Positions 43,459 through 51,883 of a DNA stretch of 64,000 nt are shown piece by piece. The stretch lies in contig JAWKHI010000007.1 of NCBI GenBank assembly GCA_041394885.1, forward strand, positions 124,001 through 188,000, read 5' to 3'. Made by a program: the position numbers and the translations under genes. The notes beneath the pieces are model-generated. The model ran no database searches. It had not been told where the DNA came from and saw only the letters and a list, made by a program, of their open reading frames with translations. Positions within the stretch are counted from its first letter, which is position 1. Every line of letters starts with the position of its first letter. The DNA comes from DSOI01 sp041394885 (lineage in GTDB: Bacteria > Acidobacteriota > Terriglobia > Bryobacterales > Bryobacteraceae).

Positions 43459-44942
43459 TCAGTTCCTTTTTGGCGGCATTGCTCGCAAGCCGCGTTCGAT
43501 GAGATTTCGCGTGATGCGTTGTACGCGCGGATCCGGCCCATGAGGACGCACCCAGTGCGACCAAGGCAGCATGTGTCCGGGCGGGGAGGAAAGGCCTTGC
43601 GCCCACCAGATGGTGGAGGCGTTGAAGACGAAGTTACCGCGATCGCCGGGATAGATGGTGGACGTCCATTCGACAGGAGTGACGCCGCCGCGGAGGGCAT
43701 TGCCGCGGGCCACCACTTCGAGACCGGGAATGTCGGCGGGTCACCGTGGAACTCCCAGCCCACGAGGCCGGGAATGGAGTCACCCTGCTTCATACCGGTC
43801 CCGTCGAACATCCAATGGCGGGGACTGGAGCAGATCCAGTCCCCGCCGCTGTTGAACGGATAGACGCTATGGGCGCCGATCAGTTTGTTCGCCTTGGGAC
43901 CTTCGGTGGGAAAAGGCTCCTTGAACCAGCTTCCGAAATCGCCGTAGATTCCGCCGAAGACGCCCTCGCGCGAAAGGATGCGGTTGTTGCGGCCATCATA
44001 GGAGGGTTGAAAGGGAGTAACTCCCATGACCGCGTTGCCACAGAGATAGAGATGCGTCGTTCCGGCGCGAACGGAGGCGAGGGCACCGTCGTATTGGCGG
44101 GGGTCCCAATACTCGTCGTGCCCTACGCTGAGAAAAATCTTCGTGCGCAGGAACTGATCGGGGTCGATCATGTCGGAGTTACTGCAGTAAGTAACGTCGT
44201 AACCGTGCTGTTCGAGCCAGTAGGCGAGTGGAAATTCCCAGAGCAGAAACTCTCCGGAGCCGACCGACTGGGGATGATCGTAGATCTGGGCGTACTTGCC
44301 GTAGGGGCGATCGAAGCTGGCGGCGACGCCCGGAGCCCAGGGATGCCGCGGATCGGTGTAGAGGGAATAGTCGTCGGGCCAGCGATTGTAGGCGGCCCAG
44401 GTGTTGTCGGAGACCTGAAACAGGATGCCGGCGCGGCGGCGGTCCCGCACGACGAAGACGACGTAGCTTTGCCAGCCGTGCTCGCTGGGAGATTCGGCGA
44501 CGCATTCGAGCCGCCCGAGGTAGACGCCGCTGGGCCAATCGGCGGGAATGGTGATTTCGGTGGATGGTTCCCATCGGCACTCACGGAGTCGATTGGGGCC
44601 GATGGTGGGGTCAGGCTGGGGCTTGCCACGGAACGGGCCCAAACGGGTGATGCGGCGCGCGCCGGCACCGCCGTAGTAGCCCAGGCGAAATACGTCGATG
44701 GAGAATCGGCGGGCGGGGTTGACGCTGACGAAGATACGGAGCGTATCGCCGGCTTCCACGCTTTGGTTGGAACAATAGCCTTCGATCAACGAAGTCCGAA
44801 AGCGCTTGGGGCTATTGGTGTAGATGTTGGTGAGCTGCCAATCGGCGCCAGGCTTGGCGTTTTCGCGGCGTATGAGGTCCGGTGACGGAGGCAAGGCCAG
44901 GGCGAGGGGAGACTGGAGGAGGGCTCGCCGGGCGATTTCCAT
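43459..44942 (-). pseudogene. Secreted protein with one frame break (N,N-dimethylformamidase beta-subunit-like)
   Basis: From ATG 44942 (MEIARRALLQSPLALAL) the frame reads to about 43730, then shifts. The C-terminal 80 residues (GLEVVARGNALRGGVTPVEW and on to MPPKRN, stop 43459-43461) continue the same protein in another frame. The change is one base in a G/C run near 43725. Joined, the product is about 494 residues. Recognisable blocks (RLGYYGGAGARRITRLGPF, FLSVGHDEYWDPRQYDG, MFDGTGMKQGDSI, and NASTIWWAQGLSSPPG) belong to the 'DMFase large subunit-like' secreted family, often with a Tat/Sec leader. It is followed by the aldehyde dehydrogenase gene (6 nt). Frame break may be real or sequencing error. 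Confidence 0.75.
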
Positions 44943-45018
44943 CTCACCAGTGTATGGCAGTGCTTGTTGCGATGTGTCCTGGGCTGGGTTGGGTCGAGTA
45001 TTCTGGAGTCTACCTTTC

Positions 45019-45993
45019 ATGGCCATGAACGAGATCCGAGTCGCCACCGCGCAGTTCGAGGCGCGGGATGGCGACAAACCATACAACCTCTCCGCCATCG
45101 ATGGGCTGTCGGCGCAAGCAGCCTCTGGGGGAGCAGCAATGGTGTGTTTCCACGAGTGCTGCATTCCGGGGTACACGTTTCTTGGGGGGCTGACGCGGAG
45201 TGAAGTGGAGGCCCTGGCGGAGCCGTTACCGGACGGGCCTTCGATCGAAAAGCTGCGGAGTATCGCGCGGCGGCATGATCTGATGGTGGGCGCGGGACTG
45301 GTGGAGCGCGAGGGGGATCGCCTGTACAACACCTACGCTGTTGTGTCAGCCGAAGGGTTGATCGCGCGGCACCGGAAGCTGCATGCGTTCGTGAGCCAGC
45401 ATCTCAGTTGCGGGAACGGCTACACGGTCTTCGAGGCGCAGGGATGGAAGTGGGGCATCTTGATTTGTTATGACAACAACCTGCCGGAGAACGGCCGGAT
45501 GACGGCGATGCTGGGCGCCGATGTGATCCTGGCGCCCCACGTGACCGGTTGTCTTCCCTCCCCTGCCCCTGGGCGCGGGACGGTGGACGCGGCGGTTTGG
45601 AACGAGCGGCATCGGGACCCGGTGCGGTGCCGGATGGAATTCGACGGACCGAAGGGACGGGGTTGGATCACGAAGTGGCTGCCGGCACGGGCGTGGGAGA
45701 ACGGCGTCTACGTGGTCTATGCCAACGTAATAGGACTGGATGGCGGCACGGTGAAACCAGGAGGGTCGATGGTTATCGATCCGTTTGGGGAGATCGCGGC
45801 CGAGTGCCGGAGCCTGGGAGACGAGGTAGCAGTAGCGACACTGGTCCCGGAGAACCGGCGATTGGCGTCAGGGGAGAGTTACATCCGGGCGCGGCGTCCG
45901 GAGTTGTACGGGGGGATGGTGGAGCCGAACCCGAACCTGGGTCCGGACCGGCGTCCGGATGTGTGGTGGCAGAAGCACGGAAGAGGGCGGTGA
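45019..45993 (+). CDS. Carbon-nitrogen hydrolase (nitrilase superfamily)
   Basis: 324 residues from ATG 45019, chosen for GGAG 9 nt upstream. The catalytic triad of the nitrilase superfamily is present: Glu46 in FHECCIPGY, Lys120 in RHRKLHAF, and Cys150 in GILICYDNNLPE. Members are amidases, ureidases or nitrilases; the amidase-like one at 40646 and the DMFase-like gene suggest an amide-processing group, inferred only. Ends with a positively charged tail (KHGRGR). Confidence 0.9.
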   Translation: MAMNEIRVATAQFEARDGDKPYNLSAIDGLSAQAASGGAAMVCFHECCIPGYTFLGGLTRSEVEALAEPLPDGPSIEKLRSIARRHDLMVGAGLVEREGDRLYNTYAVVSAEGLIARHRKLHAFVSQHLSCGNGYTVFEAQGWKWGILICYDNNLPENGRMTAMLGADVILAPHVTGCLPSPAPGRGTVDAAVWNERHRDPVRCRMEFDGPKGRGWITKWLPARAWENGVYVVYANVIGLDGGTVKPGGSMVIDPFGEIAAECRSLGDEVAVATLVPENRRLASGESYIRARRPELYGGMVEPNPNLGPDRRPDVWWQKHGRGR

Positions 45994-46078
45994 AGTCCTA
46001 TTGCGGGTGACGTTTTGCCGCACGCACCAAGGGTAGATCCGGCTGCGAGTACTGGATAAAGGACGTACTTTTGTAATG

Positions 46079-46108
46079 TTGGACGTGCGAAACAGGTCGT
46101 GATAGGAT
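46079..46108 (+). promoter_or_regulatory. Possible promoter of the methyltransferase gene
   Basis: TTGGAC (46079-46084) and TAGGAT (46103-46108) are 18 nt apart, about 30 nt before ATG 46138, in a 144-nt intergenic gap. Confidence 0.35.
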
Positions 46109-46137
46109 CTGAGAATTGTAATCGGACGGCAAAGCGA

Positions 46138-46863
46138 ATGAAACCTTTCGAATACTTCTACCTTTGTTCGGAACCTTTCATGGTTCCCCTCTGGCGCATC
46201 GTGCGCAAGGAACTTAGGCGGTACGCGGGATCGAACGGGCACAGGCCTCGGATCCTGGACGTGGGGGGCCGAAAGTCCCACTATACGGTTGGGGTGCCGG
46301 CGGACGTCTGGGTTTCCGATATCCCTCGGAAAAGCGCCGTGCAGCATCAGCTTCATCTGGGAACGAGCGACTCGATCATCGGGCAGATCAAGTCCCGGCG
46401 GACCAATGTTCGTCACCTTCTTTACGACGATATGACTAACTCGTCGATTCGCTCCGGCACGTTCGATGGGGTGGTTTCAGTGGAAGTGCTCGAGCATGTG
46501 GAGCGGGACGGCGACTTCGTCCGGGAAGTGAGCCGGGTGTTGAAGCCGGGAGGGTTCTTCCTGATGACGACGCCGAACGGAGAGTCGATCGTCAACAACA
46601 ACCCGGACCACAAGCGGCACTATACGCGGTTGCAATTGGAAGAGTTGTTGAAGCAGCATTTTTCCGAGGTAAGGGTGGAATATGCCGTCCGCGACAGCAA
46701 GCATCAGGCCTGGGGGCTGGCGTCGTGGTCTCCGCGGAAACCGGTGGGGACGCTGAAGAGCATGCTGGGCAACCAGATCGCGTACCGGCAATCGTCGGCC
46801 GCGGCGGTGAAGATCCAAGCGATCGGCACCCACCACCTGATCGCGCACGCGCGCAATCCGTAA
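46138..46863 (+). CDS. SAM-dependent class I methyltransferase
   Basis: 241 residues from ATG 46138; an in-frame GTG at 46099 is an alternative. Motif I is PRILDVGGRKS (about 37-47). Motif post-I/II is GTFDGVVSVEVLEHVERDG, then EVSRVLKPGGFFLMTTPNGE, the Methyltransf_11/23 pattern. The N-terminus (MKPFEYFYLCSEPFMVPLW) looks like a cap or membrane-near helix. The GGR rather than GxGxG loop is slightly degenerate. Substrate unknown; glycan-linked methyltransferases look alike. Confidence 0.85.
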   Translation: MKPFEYFYLCSEPFMVPLWRIVRKELRRYAGSNGHRPRILDVGGRKSHYTVGVPADVWVSDIPRKSAVQHQLHLGTSDSIIGQIKSRRTNVRHLLYDDMTNSSIRSGTFDGVVSVEVLEHVERDGDFVREVSRVLKPGGFFLMTTPNGESIVNNNPDHKRHYTRLQLEELLKQHFSEVRVEYAVRDSKHQAWGLASWSPRKPVGTLKSMLGNQIAYRQSSAAAVKIQAIGTHHLIAHARNP

Positions 46864-46921
46864 CCGGAGTTCCGATGGGAGCGGGCCCGGTGGAGGAGGG
46901 CGTCGCGCTATCATCCTAACG

Positions 46922-48451
46922 ATGACTCGTGGCACCGGCGCAGCCTACGCGCCGCGGCGGATTCGCGTGGGGATGAACGCCGGCGGCGACGGCCAATGGC
47001 TGTTCGATCGAACATTCCGGATCGGGCGGCGGGACGATGTGGAAGTTTCGATCCAGAGCGAGGTGGTGAGCCGTGTTCACTGCGAGGTGAGCATGGAGAA
47101 TGGCGCATGGTGGGTGCGGGACATGCGGAGCGCCAATGGGATCTTCGTGAATGGGGAGCGGGTGGCGTCGGCGCCGGTGACCGGACCGACGGCGGTGCGG
47201 CTGGGATCGGAGGGGCCGTGGGTTTATTTCGACCTCGAGGCGCCGCCTCCACCACCACCTCCTCCTTCACCACCGCCTCCTCCGCGTGCTTCAGCGCCGC
47301 CGGCGGAGGCGACGATCCGGACGGGAGCGGCGGCGCCATCGAATGAGGAAGTGGCGCGGGCCATCAGTCGCTATTTTGGGGGCGCGGGCGACGGTCCGGC
47401 GGGCGACCACACGATGGTGATGCGCAAAGCCTACGCGCAGGTGCAACAAAAGCAAAAGCGGAAATATCACGGGATCTTCGCGGCGTTGGCGGTCTGCATT
47501 CTGGGCGCGGCGGCGTATGCGTGGTATCTGCACCGGCAGGTGGGTCAGCAGACAGCGCTGGCGTTGGAATTGTTCTACACGATGAAATCGCTGGATGTGG
47601 ATATCGCGGGTCTGCAGAAGCTGGTGAAGGCATCGGGAACGCCGCAAGGGGAGGAGGAGTTGCGCAAGTACCGAAGCCGCCGGGAGACGATGGGCCGCAA
47701 CTACGACAATTTTCTGAGTACGCTGCAGGTGTACGACAAGAGCCTGACCCCACAGAAGCGTTTGATTCTGCGGGTGGCGCGGATTTTCGGAGAGTCCGAA
47801 CTGGCGATGCCGCCGGAGTTCGTGTCGGAGGTGGAGAACTACATACGGGCGTGGCAAGGGTCCGACCGGATGGCGAAGGCGATCCGGAGGGCGCAGGACA
47901 ACGGGTATGTGGAGGCGATCGCGAACGAATTGCTGGCGCAGGGTCTGCCGCCGCAGTTTTTGTATCTGGCGATGCAGGAAAGCAATTTCGATCCTTTTAT
48001 CAGTGGTCCGGAGACGCGGAGTGGGATCGCGAAGGGGATGTGGCAGTTCGTACCGGAGACGGCGTTGAAATACGGTCTCCATATCGGTCCGCTGGCGGAT
48101 CTGCCGCGGCCAGACCCCTCCGATGACCGGCATCATTGGGATCGAGCGACGACGGCGGCGGCGGCGTACCTGCAGGATCTGTACCGGACCGAGGCGCAGG
48201 GTTCGGGATTTCTGGTGATGGCTTGCTACAACTGGGGCGAAGACCGGGTACTGCCACTGGTGAGGAAGATGCCGCCGAATCCGAAGGAGCGGAATTTTTG
48301 GAGACTGCTGGCGATGGGGAAAGAGCGGCTTCCGGAGGAGACGTACAAGTACGTTTTCTACATTGCGTCGGCGGCGGTGATCGGGGAGGATCCGCGGCTG
48401 TTCGGATTCGAGTTCGATAACCCGCTGGGATTCCTCGAGAAACGAAAATAG
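46922..48451 (+). CDS. FHA domain - transmembrane - lytic transglycosylase fusion
   Basis: 509 residues. An N-terminal FHA domain (about 26-100, GRR..S50RVH53 and N72, the phosphothreonine pocket) is followed by a Pro-rich run (about 108-122), a single transmembrane helix (about 184-203, GIFAALAVCILGAAAYAWYL), a coiled-coil-like segment (about 205-330) and a lytic transglycosylase SLT domain (FLYLAMQESNFDPFISGPET with catalytic Glu353; then GIAKGMWQFVPETALKYGL). Predicted topology: FHA in the cytoplasm, SLT in the periplasm. This could couple Ser/Thr kinase signalling to murein cleavage. It is convergent with the J-domain gene (3 bp apart). Confidence 0.88.
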   Translation: MTRGTGAAYAPRRIRVGMNAGGDGQWLFDRTFRIGRRDDVEVSIQSEVVSRVHCEVSMENGAWWVRDMRSANGIFVNGERVASAPVTGPTAVRLGSEGPWVYFDLEAPPPPPPPPSPPPPPRASAPPAEATIRTGAAAPSNEEVARAISRYFGGAGDGPAGDHTMVMRKAYAQVQQKQKRKYHGIFAALAVCILGAAAYAWYLHRQVGQQTALALELFYTMKSLDVDIAGLQKLVKASGTPQGEEELRKYRSRRETMGRNYDNFLSTLQVYDKSLTPQKRLILRVARIFGESELAMPPEFVSEVENYIRAWQGSDRMAKAIRRAQDNGYVEAIANELLAQGLPPQFLYLAMQESNFDPFISGPETRSGIAKGMWQFVPETALKYGLHIGPLADLPRPDPSDDRHHWDRATTAAAAYLQDLYRTEAQGSGFLVMACYNWGEDRVLPLVRKMPPNPKERNFWRLLAMGKERLPEETYKYVFYIASAAVIGEDPRLFGFEFDNPLGFLEKRK

Positions 48452-48454
48452 GGG

Positions 48455-49084
48455 TCAGCTTTCGATGTGGCGGCCGGCGGTGGCGGCGTCAAACACGACT
48501 TCGCCCTTGCGGCTGACACGGCCGGCGCGGGCACCGAGTTTGACCTCGGCCCAGCCGTCGCGAAAGTCGCCGGCGTATTGGAAGCGCGGCTGGATCACGA
48601 ATGCACCGTCGCGATCGATATAGCCCCAGCGGTTGTACCACTTGACGGCGGCCACAGCTTCGGAGAAGTTGGAACAATCCTCGTAGAGCGGCGTGACGCG
48701 ATAGGCGCCGGTGGGATCGATGAAGCCCCAACGGTTGATGGCGAGGACGGCGGCGAGGCCTTCGACGAATTCGCGGGCAGCGAGATACTCGGGTGCGATC
48801 ACGGTGCGTCCGGCATCGTCGACGTAGCCCCAGGTGGCGCCGAAATCCATCGGAATCAGGAGCCTCTGTGACGGATCCTGCTGAAAGCGCTGGAGGCGTT
48901 CGTATGCGGAAGTGATTTCCTTGAGCTTTTGTTCGGCGCGGGAGCGGAGGCCGGGGGAATCGTTCTGATAGCGGTCCGGATGCCAGATTTTGACGAGATC
49001 GCGATAGGCGGACTTCACTTCGTCGGGACTGGCCGAGATGTGGAGTTCGAGGAGGTCGTAGGCGCGACGGACGTCGTCGGTCAT
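48455..49084 (-). CDS. J-domain protein with WG repeats
   Basis: 209 residues from ATG 49084. The J-domain is at about 6-70 (RAYDLLELHISASPDEVKSAY, then WHPDRYQ with HPD at 35-37), so it should stimulate an Hsp70. Then come about three to four WG-type repeats (WGYVDDAGRTVI, WGFIDPTGAYRV, WGYIDRDGAFVI), a beta-propeller-like repeat seen in bacterial surface or peptide-binding proteins. No signal peptide. The combination is unusual. It is a neighbour of the FHA-SLT gene in tail-to-tail order. Confidence 0.85.
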   Translation of the reverse strand: MTDDVRRAYDLLELHISASPDEVKSAYRDLVKIWHPDRYQNDSPGLRSRAEQKLKEITSAYERLQRFQQDPSQRLLIPMDFGATWGYVDDAGRTVIAPEYLAAREFVEGLAAVLAINRWGFIDPTGAYRVTPLYEDCSNFSEAVAAVKWYNRWGYIDRDGAFVIQPRFQYAGDFRDGWAEVKLGARAGRVSRKGEVVFDAATAGRHIES

Positions 49085-49159
49085 TGGAGTCGCTATTCGG
49101 ATCATCGGCGGGAACGGCCCGCCGCATTAGGAAGCGGCACAGGAGGAGGGACACAGGCG

Positions 49160-49756
49160 CTAAAAGGAAGCGGCGTCACCGAACTTGCCGGCGAAAACGA
49201 ATTCGGCGAGTGGACGCCGTGTGCGGGTACCCGCATCGCGGCCGGACAGGGAGGCGTGGGAGGGATCGCCGGGACTGGCGGGGTAGCCGATGGCGATGGC
49301 GGTGGCGGGCTCAAAGTCAGCGGGAACGGCGTAAAGAGTGCGGACACGGTCAAGGTCTACGCCGGCCATCTGATGGATGACGAGGCCGCGCGCAGTGGCT
49401 TCGGTGGCCATGTTGGCGGCGGCTTGGCCGAGGTCATGGAGGGCGACGCGGTTGAGTTTGCCGTTGCGGGTGAAGGCGGTTTTGAAGAGTCCGATGGCGA
49501 GCACGGGGGCGTAGCGGGCCCAATCCTGGTTGGGCGGAGAGAGACATTCGAGCACGGCCTGGAAGGCGGGGCCGCCGGATTGGCGTTCGACGATGTACCT
49601 CCAGGGCTGTTCATTGAAAGACGACGCGGCCCAGGACGCGGCGGTGAACAGCGACTGGAGATCGTGATCGGAGACCGTGCGCGGGGAAAACGCATAGGGA
49701 CTCCAGCGGGTGCTGAGGAGCGAGTGAATGGGGTGTTGGGGCTGGCCGTTCTTCAT
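49160..49756 (-). CDS. Nitroreductase family protein
   Basis: 198 residues from ATG 49756 (MKNGQPQHPIHSLLSTRW). Nitroreductase/FMN-binding elements: RWSPYAFSPRTVSDHDLQSLF, AASSFNEQPWRYIV (about 44-57), and the FMN-binding C-terminal region with AIAIGYPA. It overlaps the upstream HAD phosphatase by 4 nt (ATGA). Possible roles include reduction of nitro compounds, quinones or flavin; not assignable. Confidence 0.88.
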   Translation of the reverse strand: MKNGQPQHPIHSLLSTRWSPYAFSPRTVSDHDLQSLFTAASWAASSFNEQPWRYIVERQSGGPAFQAVLECLSPPNQDWARYAPVLAIGLFKTAFTRNGKLNRVALHDLGQAAANMATEATARGLVIHQMAGVDLDRVRTLYAVPADFEPATAIAIGYPASPGDPSHASLSGRDAGTRTRRPLAEFVFAGKFGDAASF

Positions 49757-50418
49757 TTTCTCTTCTCCGCGTGAGTTTTCCGGAGATCGCCCAGCCGCGG
49801 CATGGGTTCGGCCAAGCGTTGGCGGACGAGCGATGCGGTTTGGGTGGCGTGGCGGATGGCCAGCACATCGAAGCCGGCAGCGCGGCCGGATTCCATGCCA
49901 GCCTCGGAATCTTCGACGACGAGGGCGGTGCGGATGCCGAGCCGCGCGGCCGCCGTCTGGTAGGGCTCCGGAGACGGCTTGAGTTGGCGGACGTCGTCGC
50001 CGGTGACGATGGCGGTAAAGGCGGAACGGACACCAGCGGCCTCGAGAGCGGGTTCGATCTCGAGGCGTCCGCTGGAGCTGACCAGGGCAATGGGCATTTG
50101 CGCGGCCAGTTCGAGCAGGAGTTCGCGTGTATCGGCGGGCATGGGAAGATCGGCGGCCATGCGGGAGCGGAAGATCTCCTTTTTGCGCGGATACTGCTGC
50201 CAGATGCCGTCGAACCAATCATCGCGGCCGGCGACGCGGCACAGGGCGGAGATCATGGCGCGGTCTGACACGCCGATGCAGTTGGCCTCGTATTCCTCCC
50301 AGGAGAGCTGAAAGCCGTAGGGATGAAGGATCTGGTTCCAACATTCGAAGTGAAGCGGCTCGCTGTCGACCAGGACGCCATCGAAATCGAACAGGACCGC
50401 GTCGTAGGGGCCCGCCAC
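49753..50418 (-). CDS. HAD-superfamily hydrolase (beta-phosphoglucomutase-like)
   Basis: 221 residues from GTG 50418. Motif I DFDGVLVDSE (nucleophile Asp11, Asp13), motif II VSSSGRLE, motif III KPSPEPYQTAAARLGI, motif IV VEDSEAGMESGRAAGF. Cap domain of the subfamily I type in between. Acts on a phosphate ester or as a phosphomutase; sugar phosphates are the usual substrates. TAGTG overlap with the M48 protease gene and ATGA overlap with the nitroreductase. Confidence 0.9.
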   Translation of the reverse strand: MAGPYDAVLFDFDGVLVDSEPLHFECWNQILHPYGFQLSWEEYEANCIGVSDRAMISALCRVAGRDDWFDGIWQQYPRKKEIFRSRMAADLPMPADTRELLLELAAQMPIALVSSSGRLEIEPALEAAGVRSAFTAIVTGDDVRQLKPSPEPYQTAAARLGIRTALVVEDSEAGMESGRAAGFDVLAIRHATQTASLVRQRLAEPMPRLGDLRKTHAEKRK

Positions 50419-51785
50419 TAGCGGGGGACCTGGATGGAATTGATCATCTGATCGAAGATGGGCTGGGCGTAATTCATATCGCCCTGCGGAGCAACGAAGA
50501 GCATGTAGAGCATGCCCGCGGGGATATCGGCGGTAACCAGGACGAGGGCTTCCGTCTGGCCTTGAAAGGCCGACTGGCCCTGCATGCGGGCAGCCATGGC
50601 ATTCAGGCCGTTGACGCGGAAGCTTTGCATGTTGCCGGCGAGTTTGACGTTCTGATCCTGCTGTTGGAACTTGGCGAGCAATTCCTGGGTGTTTTTCTTG
50701 AGATCGCGCTGCTGGACCTTTACGGCGTCGGCGATGACGCCATAGGCGAGTGCGCCGTTTTGGAACATGCCAGCGGGCGAGGAAATGGTGATGGATCCGC
50801 CTTCCTGCTGCTGGAAGATCTGCCAGTTATCGGGATAGCCGAAGACCACTTCCTGGCTCTTGAATTCCTTCAACTGTCGACCGGGCCGGGCGGCGGAGAT
50901 GTTCTTGGGATCCCCGGTGGGCGCCGCGCCTTGTCCGGGCTTGGGTTTCTCTACTTTGGGGAGCTTCTGGATTTCCTGTTTGACGGCGGGCAGGCGGCCA
51001 GAGTCCGGCATGTAGTCCCGCTTGGGCAGGAGGAGAATTTCCTCCGAAACCGCTTTGACGCGGTTGCCCGGATTGGGGTGGCTGGCCATGAACTCCGAAA
51101 GCCGGCTCTCTTTCCCGCCCTGGGCCTGCAATTTTTCGAAGAAGCGCGCCATTTCGATGGGGTTGTAGCCGGCTTGCGACATGATGCGAGTGCCAAGAAG
51201 ATCGGCGTCGCGTTCGGCGTTACGGGAGAACTTCATGAGCAGCGAATTGGCGCCCAATCCTACGCCCAACTGGGCCAACATGCCTGTAATGCCGCCGCCA
51301 GCCATTTGCGCGCCGATCATGGCGGGAAGCTGGATGAGGTTGGCTTTGGAGGCTTGATTGGTGCCGTGGCGGAGAGCGGCGTGTGAAATCTCGTGCGCGA
51401 GTACGCCCGCGATCTGGCCCTCGTTGTCGGCGGCCATGATGAGTCCGGTGTGGGTGAAGCTGGGTCCGCCGGGCAGAGCGAAGGCGTTGATGGAGTCTTC
51501 TTGCACGACCTTGAAGGTGTAGGGGAAGCCGCCGGCGTCAGGGGAGGCGGCGAGTTTCTTGCCGATGTTCTCGATGAAGCCATGAATGGTGGGGTTGGTG
51601 ATGACCACCATTTCCTGCTCGACCTGTTTGGCGTATTCCTGTCCCATCTGGACGTCCTGCTCTTTGCTGAACAGGTTGAACCCCGGTTTGAGCGTGCGCG
51701 GCTTCTTGGCTTTCTCTTGCGCGGCGACGCTTGAAAAAGAACCGCCAGCCAGCGCAGCCATCAGGATCAACAGGGACAGTCTCAT
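50418..51785 (-). CDS. Secreted M48-family metalloprotease
   Basis: 455 residues with a signal peptide (MRLSLLILMAALAGGSFSSV). AAGGAGG precedes ATG 51785. Zinc motif HEISH at 131-135 in IAGVLAHEISHAALRHG, then the third ligand region ERDADLLGTRIMSQAGY. The C-terminal half (about 290-455) is an additional domain (VVFGYPDNWQIFQQ). It resembles the BepA/Oma1-like secreted proteases that handle outer-membrane proteins. Divergent from ilvE with about 100 nt between starts. Confidence 0.92.
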   Translation of the reverse strand: MRLSLLILMAALAGGSFSSVAAQEKAKKPRTLKPGFNLFSKEQDVQMGQEYAKQVEQEMVVITNPTIHGFIENIGKKLAASPDAGGFPYTFKVVQEDSINAFALPGGPSFTHTGLIMAADNEGQIAGVLAHEISHAALRHGTNQASKANLIQLPAMIGAQMAGGGITGMLAQLGVGLGANSLLMKFSRNAERDADLLGTRIMSQAGYNPIEMARFFEKLQAQGGKESRLSEFMASHPNPGNRVKAVSEEILLLPKRDYMPDSGRLPAVKQEIQKLPKVEKPKPGQGAAPTGDPKNISAARPGRQLKEFKSQEVVFGYPDNWQIFQQQEGGSITISSPAGMFQNGALAYGVIADAVKVQQRDLKKNTQELLAKFQQQDQNVKLAGNMQSFRVNGLNAMAARMQGQSAFQGQTEALVLVTADIPAGMLYMLFVAPQGDMNYAQPIFDQMINSIQVPR

Positions 51786-51871
51786 CGCGTCAGCCTCCTT
51801 GGGGGTATCAGTTGGAGAGATGTCCGGCGCTGTGTTTTTGTTTCCAACTTCTTGGCGCGGCCATCAAAAGC

Positions 51872-51877
51872 TATAAT
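51872..51877 (+). promoter_or_regulatory. Consensus -10 box very close to the ilvE start codon
   Basis: TATAAT lies only 6 nt before ATG 51884, with no ribosome site between and no clear -35. If used, transcription would begin at or near the start codon, giving a leaderless transcript. Confidence 0.5.
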
Positions 51878-51883
51878 AGCGAA

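Noticed and set aside
41758..43863. Long plus-strand open frame of 701 codons
   Set aside because: It lies antisense to the amidase end, the aldehyde dehydrogenase and the DMFase-like gene, all with clear motifs. Its translation is Gly/Asp/His-rich with no domain, as expected from a high-GC complement.
46922..48451. Pro-rich run at about residues 108-122 as a functional repeat
   Set aside because: Simple Pro-rich linker between FHA domain and transmembrane helix; no evidence for more.
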